This document shows positions 55,274-64,000 of a DNA stretch of 64,000 nt, one piece after another. The translations under genes and the position numbers were made by a program. The notes beneath the pieces were generated by a model. The model saw only the letters and a list, made by a program, of their open reading frames with translations, did not search any database and was not told the origin of the DNA. Each line of letters starts with the position of its first letter. Positions within the stretch are counted from its first letter, which is position 1. Source of the stretch: Aureimonas sp. AU22 (GTDB taxonomy: Bacteria > Pseudomonadota > Alphaproteobacteria > Rhizobiales > Rhizobiaceae); the NCBI RefSeq assembly GCF_001463745.1, contig NZ_BBWJ01000004.1:310001-374000 (forward strand), written 5' to 3'.

Positions 55274-56410
55274 ATGCAAATCGACCTCTTCACCATCTAC
55301 GTCCTATGCGCCGCAGTGCTCAGCGTGGCGAGCGCCATGGCGTTCGGTGAGAGCCTGTTCAATAAGCGGCACCAGAAGGCCCTGCGGATCTGGTCGGTGG
55401 CCTATCTGATGCTCCTTGCCGGCTTGATGCTGGTGTCGTGGCGCGAGGAGTTGCCGACGGTTCTGGGCTCGGGCCTGTCCAACATCCTGATCTTCAGCGG
55501 CTACGGCCTCATGGTCGCCGGCATCACCTGCATCGGCGGACGCTCCGTGGCGCCGCCGATCGGCGCCGTGGTCGGCGGCACCGCTCTCTGGCTTTGGGCG
55601 GGTCCCAACCTGCCGCTTCCGATCTGGCATGCGATGGCCGCGCTGGTGATCGCGTGCATCCAGTTCGCGGGCGTCGTGGCGCTCTCGGCGCCCCCCTTGC
55701 GCGCCCTGCGCTCTCGGCCGATCGCCGTCGGGGTCTTCGCCCTCCACGGCCTGGTCTACCTGAGCCGCGTCATCGCCATGCCGCTCCTCGACCCCGTGAA
55801 GGACCTCACCATCATCAAGGTCTTTTCCGTGCTGACTATGGGCGAAGGCGTGCTCTATGCGGTCGCCGCCCCCATAGTGCTTCTCGCCATGGTGCGCGAG
55901 GAAGGCGAGAACCGTCTTCTCGTCGCGGCGCAGACCGACTTCCTCACGGGCCTCGCCAACCGGCGCAGCTTCACCCAGCAGGCGGGCGAGAAGATCACGC
56001 CCGAAGGGTCGGCCGGCGTCCTCATGCTTTTCGACCTCGATCACTTCAAGGCGGTCAACGACACGTTCGGCCATCAGATGGGCGACGAGGTGATCCGGCT
56101 GTTCGCGAGGGTGGCGGAAAGCGAGATGAATCCCAACACCGTGATCGGACGCCTTGGCGGCGAGGAGTTCGCCGCCTTCGTTCCCCACTGCGACATGCGC
56201 GAGGGCGAGCAGATCGCGGACCGGCTCCGCCGACGCTTCCAGGACGCGGCCGAGGCCGGCCCCAAGACGGTCGCGGTGACGGTCAGCGTCGGCCTCGCCT
56301 CCAGCATGGGGCGAGGTCTCGACGAGACCATGGCCGCCGCCGACCGCGCGCTCTATCGCGCCAAGCGGCTGGGCCGCAACCGGGTCGAGCCGGAGGCGCT
56401 GGCCGCCTGA
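55274..56410 (+). CDS. Membrane GGDEF diguanylate cyclase
   Basis: 378 residues from ATG 55274 (GTG 55247 also in frame). Residues 1-205 hold about six membrane helices. The GGDEF domain follows, with TDFLTGLANRRSF, FDLDHFKAVNDTFGH and the active-site loop GGEEF at 295-299, so catalysis of cyclic di-GMP formation is expected. The RxxD product-inhibition site that should lie five residues before the loop is missing (SEMN instead). No EAL domain. The signal sensed by the membrane part is unknown. Confidence 0.9.
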   Translation: MQIDLFTIYVLCAAVLSVASAMAFGESLFNKRHQKALRIWSVAYLMLLAGLMLVSWREELPTVLGSGLSNILIFSGYGLMVAGITCIGGRSVAPPIGAVVGGTALWLWAGPNLPLPIWHAMAALVIACIQFAGVVALSAPPLRALRSRPIAVGVFALHGLVYLSRVIAMPLLDPVKDLTIIKVFSVLTMGEGVLYAVAAPIVLLAMVREEGENRLLVAAQTDFLTGLANRRSFTQQAGEKITPEGSAGVLMLFDLDHFKAVNDTFGHQMGDEVIRLFARVAESEMNPNTVIGRLGGEEFAAFVPHCDMREGEQIADRLRRRFQDAAEAGPKTVAVTVSVGLASSMGRGLDETMAAADRALYRAKRLGRNRVEPEALAA

Positions 56411-56424
56411 CGCCCCGGGGTCAC

Positions 56425-56499
56425 GTCCGGTTCGCAAGCCGCGAGCCGGACGCTTGGTCGTCGCACTGTCCGTGCGCGAAAGCCGAGGCGGCTTTCGCG
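56425..56499. terminator. Two stem-loops between the GGDEF gene and glgB
   Basis: The genes converge here. One hairpin (56425-56451) has an 11-base stem GTCCGGTTCGC/GCGAGCCGGAC with one G-T pair. The second (56475-56499) is a perfect 11-base stem CGCGAAAGCCG/CGGCTTTCGCG with a 3-base loop. Neither has a T-run, so termination is likely Rho-aided or the structures act as 3' barriers. Confidence 0.5.
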
Positions 56500-56508
56500 G
56501 GAACGGCT

Positions 56509-58730
56509 CTAGCGCTCGGTCGGAACCAGAACCACGGTCGACAGCGGCGGCAGGCTCAGCGCCACGGAGTACGGCCGGCCGTTGGCGTGGATCTCATCGG
56601 CCTCCTTGCCGCCCATGTTGCCGACGTTCGATCCGCCGTAGATCTCGGCGTCCGTGTTCAGCGCCTCGGACCAGAAGCCGCCGTGCGGCACGCCGATGCG
56701 ATAGTCGTGGTGGACGTTGGGCGTAAAGTTGCAGACCACCAGCGCTACCCCGCCATGCTTGTCCTTTCGCAGGAAGGACAGGATCGACTGGTCGACGTTG
56801 GACGTGTCGACCCACTCGAAGCCATGCGGATCGCAGTCGTTCTCGTAGAGCGCCGGCACGCCGCGATACAGCGTGTTGAGGTCGCGGATCAGGCGCTGGA
56901 CGCCCTGGTGCTCGCCATACTGAAGGAGGTGCCAGTCGAGCGACTGGTCGTGGTTCCACTCCTTCACCTGACCGAACTCGCCGCCCATGAAGAGCAGCTT
57001 CTTGCCGGGATGCGCCCACATGAAACCGTAGTAGGCGCGCAGGTTGGCGAACTTCTGCCACCTGTCGCCGGGCATCTTGTCGAGGATCGAGCCCTTTCCG
57101 TAGACCACCTCGTCGTGGCTGAGCGGCAGGACGAAGTTCTCCGAATACGCATACACCATGCCGAAGGTCATGTGGTGCATGTGGTATTTGCGGTTGATCG
57201 GATCCTCCTGCATGAAATGCAGGGTGTCGTGCATCCAGCCCATGTTCCACTTGAAGTGGAAGCCGAGGCCGCCGGCGTAGGTCGGGCGCGACACGTTGGG
57301 GAACGAGGTCGATTCCTCGGCGTGGGTCGAGGCGTTGGGATACTGCCCGCCGACCTGCTCGTTGGTCTCCTTCAGGAAGGCCATCGCCTCGAGGTTCTCG
57401 CGCCCGCCATAGATGTTGGGCTCCCATTCGCCATGGTTGCGCGAGTAGTCGAGGTAGAGCATCGAGGCGACCGCATCGACGCGCAACCCGTCGACATGAA
57501 AGCGATCGAGCCAGTAGAGGCCGTTGGCGACGAGGTAGTTCTTCACCTCGGTACGCCCGTAGTCGTAGATCAGCGTGTTCCAGTCCTTGTGGAAGCCCCG
57601 CCGCGGATCGGCATGCTCGTAGAGCGCCGTTCCGTCGAATCGCCCGAGGCCGTGCACGTCGGTCGGGAAATGGCCGGGCACCCAGTCGAGAAGAACGCCG
57701 ATATCGGCCTGGTGCAGCGCGTCGACGAGCCGCGCGAAACCGGCCGGATCCCCGAAGCGAGCGGTCGGCGCGTAGAGACCGATCGGCTGGTAGCCCCACG
57801 AGCCGTAGAACGGATGCTCGGAGACCGGCATGAACTCGACATGGGTGAAGCCCATGTCCTTGACGTAGGCGGTGAGTTCCACGGCCAGCGCGTCGTAGTC
57901 GAGGAACGTGTCTCCGTCGCCCCGCTTCCAGGAGCCGAGATGCACCTCGTAGATCGAGACGGGCTTCTCGCGGTCCTGCCAGTCCCGCGGCTTGGCGCGG
58001 AAGGCGTCGTCGTTCCACTCGTGCTCGACGAGCCCGTCCACGATCGAGGCCGTGGAGGGCGCGAGCTCCTGGCGGAAGCCGACCGGGTCTGCCTTCAAAG
58101 GCAGGACGTCGCCGTGCTTGCCGATGATCTCGTATTTGTAGACCTCGCCGCGCTGGAGGCCGGGAATGAAGATCTCGAAGACGCCGGTGTCGAGGCGCTT
58201 GCGCATGACATGGCGCCGCCCGTCCCAGGCGTTGAAGTTGCCGACCACCGAAACGCGGCGCGCGTCCGGTGCCCAGACCGCAAAGGCGACGCCCTTGACG
58301 CCGTCCATCTCGCTGGGGTGGGCGCCGAGCTTCTCGTACAGCTTGTAGTGCCGCCCCTCGGCCAGAAGATAGGCGTCGAAGTCGGACAGGATCGTGCCGA
58401 AGCGGTAGGTGTCCTCCTCCTCCCAGGTCACCTCGCCATGGCGGAAGCGGAAGCGGTAGGACGGCAGCTCCCCGGCGATGAAGCCGGAGAACAAGCCGTC
58501 CACCTCGCCACGCTCCAGAGCACCGAGGACGTTGCCCGACGCGTCGATCACCTCGGCGCGCTCGGCGCCGGGGCGCATCGTGCGGATCACCGCGCCGCCT
58601 TCCGTCCGATGGGCTCCGAGCACGGCGAACGGGTTCTCGTGACGCCCGAGCCCGAGCGCCCGGGCCTCGTCCCCATGCAGACCATGGTCGACGCCGGCAA
58701 ACGCCTGCGAACTGTTGGTTTCAGTCTGGC

Positions 58731-58734
<4 letters not shown>
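56509..58734 (-). CDS. glgB: 1,4-alpha-glucan branching enzyme
   Basis: 741-residue GH13 enzyme that forms alpha-1,6 branches. The N-terminal CBM48 region ([23 protein letters not shown]) is followed by [10 protein letters not shown] and the barrel with nucleophile D420 ([10 protein letters not shown]) and acid/base E473 (AEESTSFP), and by [14 protein letters not shown]. Start ATG 58734 overlaps the maltokinase stop (ATGA); the upstream extension of the frame is shadow. In this operon it branches the glucan made by GlgE. Confidence 0.96.
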
Positions 58735-60215
<1,481 letters not shown>

Positions 60216-60283
60216 GCTGGCACTCTCGCTAGGGGTTCACGCCACCGGGCGGGACCGCGCCTGCGGCCCCGAGCGCCCGAAGG

Positions 60284-62335
60284 TCAGGCCGAGATCCGGA
60301 ACACGGCGTAGGGCCGCTCGTCCGGGCGGAACCACCAATGCTGGATCTTGCCCACCCAGACGAACTGCCGGTCGTCGGCAAGATCCTCGACCTTCACGGA
60401 AGCGTCGTCCCCCAGCCCGAGTTCCCACAGAGGCACCTCGAAATGGCCACCCTGCGGGTTGTGCGGATCGAGGCTCACCATGACGAGGATATAGGACGAG
60501 CGGTCGGCCGTGCGCTTGGCGAAGTAGAGGACGTTGTCGTTCCAGAAATTGAGGAACTCGAGATTGCGGAAGTCCTTGAGCGCCGGTTCGGACCGCCGGA
60601 TCCGGTTGAAGAAGGCGATGTCCTCGCGGATGTTGCCCTCCCGCTTCCAGTCGAAGGCGCGGATCTCGTATTTCTCGGAGTCCTTGTACTCCTCCTTGCC
60701 TTTCACCAGCGGCTCGTACTCGCAGAGCTCGAAGCCGGAATAGACGCCGTAATTGCCCGCGAGCGTCGCCGCCAGCGCCAGGCGGATCTGGAAGCCCGGC
60801 CGCCCGCTCGTGTGGAGGAAGAGCGGGTTGATGTCCGGCGTGTTGACGAAGAAGTTCGGCCGCATGAACTCGGCGCATTCCTCGCGCGTCAGTTCGGTCA
60901 GGTACTCGCGCAACTCCCACTTCTGATTGCGCCACGTGAAGTAGGAATAGGACTGGTTGTAGCCGACCTTGGCGAGCCGCTTCATGAGCTTGGGCCGCGT
61001 GAAGGCCTCAGCCAGGAACACGGCGCCCGGGTCCACCGCCCGCACCTCGGCGATCAGCCATTCCCAGAAGGGAAACGGCTTGGTGTGCGGGTTGTCGACG
61101 CGGAAGATGCGCACGCCCTTGGCGAGCCAGAACAAGACGACGTCGAGCAGTTCCTGCCAGAGCGAGGGGATCGCGCCATCGCGGTAGAAGTCGACGTTGA
61201 CGATGTCCTGGTACTTCTTTGGCGGGTTCTCGGCGTATTTGATCGAGCCGTCCGGTCGCCAGTCGAACCAGTCCGGATGCTGCTTGATCCAGGGGTGGTC
61301 CGGCGAGCACTGAATGGCGAAGTCGATCGCGATCTCGAGTCCGTGGTCGGCCGCGCGGGTGACGAGCCGCTGGAAGTCCGCAAACGAGCCGAGTTCGGGA
61401 TGAAGGTCCTTGTGGCCGCCTTCCGCGGAGCCGATCGCATAGGGGCTGCCGGGCTCGCCTTCCTCCGCCGTGACCGAATTGTTCTTGCCCTTGCGGTTGG
61501 TCTTGCCGATCGGGTGAATCGGCGGGAAGTAGAGGACGTCGAAGCCCATCTCGCGAATGTCGGGCAGGCGCGCGATCACGTCGTCGAACGTGCCGTGGCG
61601 ATTGACGTCGCCCGACTGCGAGCGCGGCATCAACTCGTACCAGGACGAGAAGGCCGCCCGCTCGCGGTCGACCCAGACGGGCACTTCCTTGCCGTAGGAC
61701 GACAGGTTCTCGCGAAGGCCGACGTCGCGAAGGAGCGCGATCGTCGTCTCCTCTTCGAAGGCGGCATAGACGGCCTCCGCGTCACCCTTGGCGGCGAGCT
61801 TGGCGATGCGCTCGCGCAGCACCTTCAGCGCCTTCCCCTGCTCCTTCGTGCCGCGCCCCGACCGGGCAGCCCTCTCCAGAAGGATCGCACCCTCGCGCAG
61901 TTCCAGCGCGATATCGACGCCGGCGTCCCGCTTCTTCCGGGTGTCGCTGGCCCAGGTCGCGAACGTGTCGCGCCAGGCGAGGATGGTGTAGCGATAGGGT
62001 CCCGGCTTGTCGAAGCGCACGGTCGCGCCCCACCGGTCGTTGGCGACGAACGCGAAGGGCGTCTCCTGCCAATGGGCGTCGTCCACCCCACGGGTCAGCA
62101 GCGCGGCTGCGATGATCTCGTGCCCGTCGGAAAAGATGTCGGCGGTGACGGTGAGCGGCTCGCCCTCCGCGCGCTTGACCGCGAAGCGACCGCCGTCGAT
62201 CTCGGGCTCGACGCCCTCGATGGCGACGCGATCGGCAGCCAGACGCTGCAGGCGCTCCAGCGAGGCCGCGGCGGATGCCTTTCGGCCGGCCGCTTCGCGC
62301 TTCTTGGGCTTCGAGTCGGATACGGCCTGGGACAT
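60284..62335 (-). CDS. glgE: Alpha-1,4-glucan:maltose-1-phosphate maltosyltransferase
   Basis: 683-residue GH13_3 enzyme that extends alpha-glucans with maltosyl units from maltose-1-phosphate. An N-terminal Ala/Lys-rich stretch precedes a beta domain; the barrel shows YFPPIHPIGKTNRKGKNN, the nucleophile D414 in FRVDNPHTKPFPFWEWLI and the acid/base E443 in FLAEAFTRP. These are GlgE-specific. First gene of glgE-mak-glgB, with 159 bases upstream holding no EcfG consensus. Maltose-1-phosphate must come from Mak. Confidence 0.96.
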   Translation of the reverse strand: MSQAVSDSKPKKREAAGRKASAAASLERLQRLAADRVAIEGVEPEIDGGRFAVKRAEGEPLTVTADIFSDGHEIIAAALLTRGVDDAHWQETPFAFVANDRWGATVRFDKPGPYRYTILAWRDTFATWASDTRKKRDAGVDIALELREGAILLERAARSGRGTKEQGKALKVLRERIAKLAAKGDAEAVYAAFEEETTIALLRDVGLRENLSSYGKEVPVWVDRERAAFSSWYELMPRSQSGDVNRHGTFDDVIARLPDIREMGFDVLYFPPIHPIGKTNRKGKNNSVTAEEGEPGSPYAIGSAEGGHKDLHPELGSFADFQRLVTRAADHGLEIAIDFAIQCSPDHPWIKQHPDWFDWRPDGSIKYAENPPKKYQDIVNVDFYRDGAIPSLWQELLDVVLFWLAKGVRIFRVDNPHTKPFPFWEWLIAEVRAVDPGAVFLAEAFTRPKLMKRLAKVGYNQSYSYFTWRNQKWELREYLTELTREECAEFMRPNFFVNTPDINPLFLHTSGRPGFQIRLALAATLAGNYGVYSGFELCEYEPLVKGKEEYKDSEKYEIRAFDWKREGNIREDIAFFNRIRRSEPALKDFRNLEFLNFWNDNVLYFAKRTADRSSYILVMVSLDPHNPQGGHFEVPLWELGLGDDASVKVEDLADDRQFVWVGKIQHWWFRPDERPYAVFRISA

Positions 62336-62494
62336 GAACGGACCTTCCTGCTGCCAGTCGAGGGGCCGGGCGGGCAGCTTGATGAGCCCGCCTCGACGCG
62401 CAGAAGGAATAGGGGCCGGGCGCGCCGGTTCCAGTGCAGACGGCCTTTTTGCCCGGCCCTTTCTTTGTCTAGCCGCTCAGGGAATCGTCCCCCC

Positions 62495-63334
62495 TTACGC
62501 GGAGAAGACCTGCCGCTGCTCGCCGAGATGGGCGTTGCCGAGCGTGACGATGTCCCCGCCCTTCAGGAAGACCGGCGGCTTCATGCCGGCGCCCACGCCA
62601 TGCGGCGTGCCGGTGGTGACGATGTCGCCCGGCTCCAGCGCGAAGAACTCGGAGGCATAGGAGACGATGGTGGCGAAATCGAAGATCATGTCGGCGGTGG
62701 AGCCGGTCTGCATCCGCTGGCCGTTGACGTCGAGCCAGAGCTCCAGCTTGCCCGCGTCCTCGATCTCGTCGGCCGTGACCAGCCATGGGCCGAGGGGCCC
62801 GAAGCCGGGCGCGCTCTTGCCCTTCAGCCACTGCCCGCCGCGCTCCTTCTGCCACGTGCGCTCCGACACGTCGTTGCAAAGGCAGAAGCCGGCGACGTGA
62901 TCCATCGCCTGCGCCTTCGACACCTGGTAGCAGCGCTCGCCGATGACGACCGCGACCTCGACCTCCCAGTCAACCTGGCTGGCGCCCTTGGGGATCACGA
63001 CGCCGTCGCGCGGGCCCGCGATCGACGACACCGCCTTGTTGAAGAGCAGCGGTTCCGTCGGAACGTCGGAACCCGTCTCGGCGGCATGCTCGGCGTAGTT
63101 CCGGCCGACGGCGACGAAGTTGCGCGTCCCGCCGACGGGCGCGCCGAGACGGTGGCTCGGGTCGGTCTTGGGCAGGCTTTTCGGATCGAGCGCGCGCAGC
63201 TTCTCGAGCCCGGCGCGCGAAAGCACGGCCCCCGCGATGTCGTCGATCTCGCCCGACAGATCGCGCAGATGGTTCTCGGCATCGATCAGACCGGGCTTCT
63301 CGGCTCCCGGCTCGCCAAATCGTACCAGTCGCAT
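62495..63334 (-). CDS. Fumarylacetoacetate hydrolase family protein
   Basis: 279 residues. Metal-binding signature WEVEVAVVIGERCY with downstream GFCLCNDVSERTWQ, GPWLVTADEI and TTGTPHGVGAG are typical of the FAH superfamily. The arrangement matches the YcgM/ureidoglycolate-lyase-like group (hydrolases and decarboxylases of beta-keto acids) better than true tyrosine-pathway FAH. Substrate not assignable. It is followed 159 bases later by glgE on the same strand but is probably a separate unit. Confidence 0.88.
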   Translation of the reverse strand: MRLVRFGEPGAEKPGLIDAENHLRDLSGEIDDIAGAVLSRAGLEKLRALDPKSLPKTDPSHRLGAPVGGTRNFVAVGRNYAEHAAETGSDVPTEPLLFNKAVSSIAGPRDGVVIPKGASQVDWEVEVAVVIGERCYQVSKAQAMDHVAGFCLCNDVSERTWQKERGGQWLKGKSAPGFGPLGPWLVTADEIEDAGKLELWLDVNGQRMQTGSTADMIFDFATIVSYASEFFALEPGDIVTTGTPHGVGAGMKPPVFLKGGDIVTLGNAHLGEQRQVFSA

Positions 63335-63462
63335 GGGTCACCCTTTCCGTTGCAGGGGCCACGCCCCTTCCGCTTCAGCCATAGGCCGAAGGGGATGGCG
63401 GAAGCCAGAGGCCCAGCCCGACGAGGCGTCTCGCCGACGACAAAACCCCGCGAGGTGCTTCG

Positions 63463-64000
63463 TCAGCGCTCCTGCGCCGTCCCGTCCTGCAGCCCGCCGG
63501 CAAACCCTTGCGCGGCTGCCGGCTGGTCGAGCCGCGCCGGCAGCTCGCCCGCCACATCCCGCACATGGACCCTGCGCCCGTTGGCATAGGTCGCGGCGAC
63601 GTTGCGCTCGTCGCCGGTCGTCATCAGGACGAAGAGTTCTTCTTCCAACGTCTCCACCCGCTCAGCCCGGCGGCGCTGCGCGGGAGTCGCGGTCGTGTCG
63701 AGGATCGCGAAGTCGGCTTCGAAGCCTGGCGCCACCTGCCCGATCCGGTCACCGAACCCGATCGCGTCGGCATTGCCGGCCGTCAGCATGTAGAAAGCCG
63801 CATGGCCGCGCAGCTTCTGGCCGCGCAGCGCCAGCACCTTGTACCCCTCGGCCGCGGTGGTGAGCATCGAATAGGACGTGCCGCCGCCGATGTCGGTGGC
63901 GATGCCGGTCCTCAGGCCGGCCGCGAGCGCCGCGTCGCGGTCGAAGAGGCCGGAGCCGAGGAAAAGGTTGGAGGTCGGGCAGAACACCGCGGTCGCCTGC
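63463..64000 (-). CDS. guaD: Guanine deaminase, 5' end cut off by the window
   Basis: The C-terminal 178 residues of a metal-dependent amidohydrolase. The visible part begins QATAVFCPTSNLFLGSGLFD, the guanine-deaminase signature around the fifth barrel strands. It continues TGIATDIGGGTSYSML, whose Asp is the last metal ligand, and AGNADAIGFGDRIGQVAPGFEADFAILD. The enzyme converts guanine to xanthine. The upstream metal-binding H-x-H motif lies outside the window. The C-terminal 20 residues (QPAAAQGFAGGLQDGTAQER) look unconserved. Confidence 0.88.
   Translation of the reverse strand, partial: QATAVFCPTSNLFLGSGLFDRDAALAAGLRTGIATDIGGGTSYSMLTTAAEGYKVLALRGQKLRGHAAFYMLTAGNADAIGFGDRIGQVAPGFEADFAILDTTATPAQRRRAERVETLEEELFVLMTTGDERNVAATYANGRRVHVRDVAGELPARLDQPAAAQGFAGGLQDGTAQER

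Noticed and set aside
62428-62432. GGAAC box upstream of glgE as an EcfG promoter
   Set aside because: At the correct spacing the -10 position reads TATT, not CGTT.
60338-63589. A 1083-codon plus-strand open frame across glgE and the FAH-family gene
   Set aside because: Shadow frame running through two well-supported minus-strand genes and their gap.

Overview
The window is GC-rich chromosomal DNA from an alphaproteobacterium, almost certainly of the order Hyphomicrobiales (Rhizobiales). The evidence is an RpoH2-type sigma factor, a CarD/CdnL regulator beside FdxA and a Suv3-like helicase, DUF3309 microproteins, a PHB locus with PhaR, a GlgE operon, and EcfG-type promoters (GGAAC-N16-CGTT). 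The genus cannot be fixed from the sequence. No insertion sequence, prophage or CRISPR array is visible. Many genes are linked by 4-base ATGA/GTGA/TTGA overlaps, so translational coupling is common here.

Layout. 1-8.4 kb looks accessory: a cut-off GNAT gene, a PaoABC-type molybdenum aldehyde dehydrogenase operon, a cation/proton antiporter, a flavin amine oxidase and an SDR, ending near tRNA-Arg(CCT). 8.8-13 kb is thiamine metabolism: thiN faces a TPP riboswitch that leads thiBPQ. 13.2-21.2 kb is a core block: M48 lipoprotein protease, rpoH2 (with an EcfG promoter), carD, fdxA, an S4 RNA-binding protein and a Suv3-like helicase with an Arg/Gly-rich tail. 21.2-25.5 kb holds two paralogous periplasmic PepSY-like proteins, phaB, phaA, phaR and rpmF. 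25.7-30.6 kb holds mtgA, ispA-azlC-azlD, a lytic transglycosylase and ispG. 30.8-38.4 kb holds two tandem 52-residue membrane microproteins, a DeoR-MFS pair, pyruvate carboxylase, a glyoxalase-like protein and a DMT exporter.

38.7-62.3 kb is dominated by alpha-glucan and trehalose metabolism. TreZ-MalQ-TreY make trehalose from malto-oligosaccharides and are followed by a ThuA/ThuB pair. Further on, GlgE, maltokinase and GlgB form the maltose-1-phosphate route to branched glucan; the trehalose synthase (TreS) that usually feeds this route is absent. Between these two operons sits the most unusual cluster: a transglutaminase-DUF2126 fusion, a circularly permuted ATP-grasp/alpha-E fusion and a second transglutaminase, divergent from a zinc-ribbon metallopeptidase. 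This is a predicted peptide or amide ligase system of unknown product. The window ends with a fumarylacetoacetate-hydrolase-family gene and the 3' part of a guanine deaminase gene.

Stress is a recurring theme. Two exact and one near EcfG promoter precede rpoH2, a DUF3309 microprotein and the zinc peptidase, and trehalose and glucan synthesis occupy two long operons.
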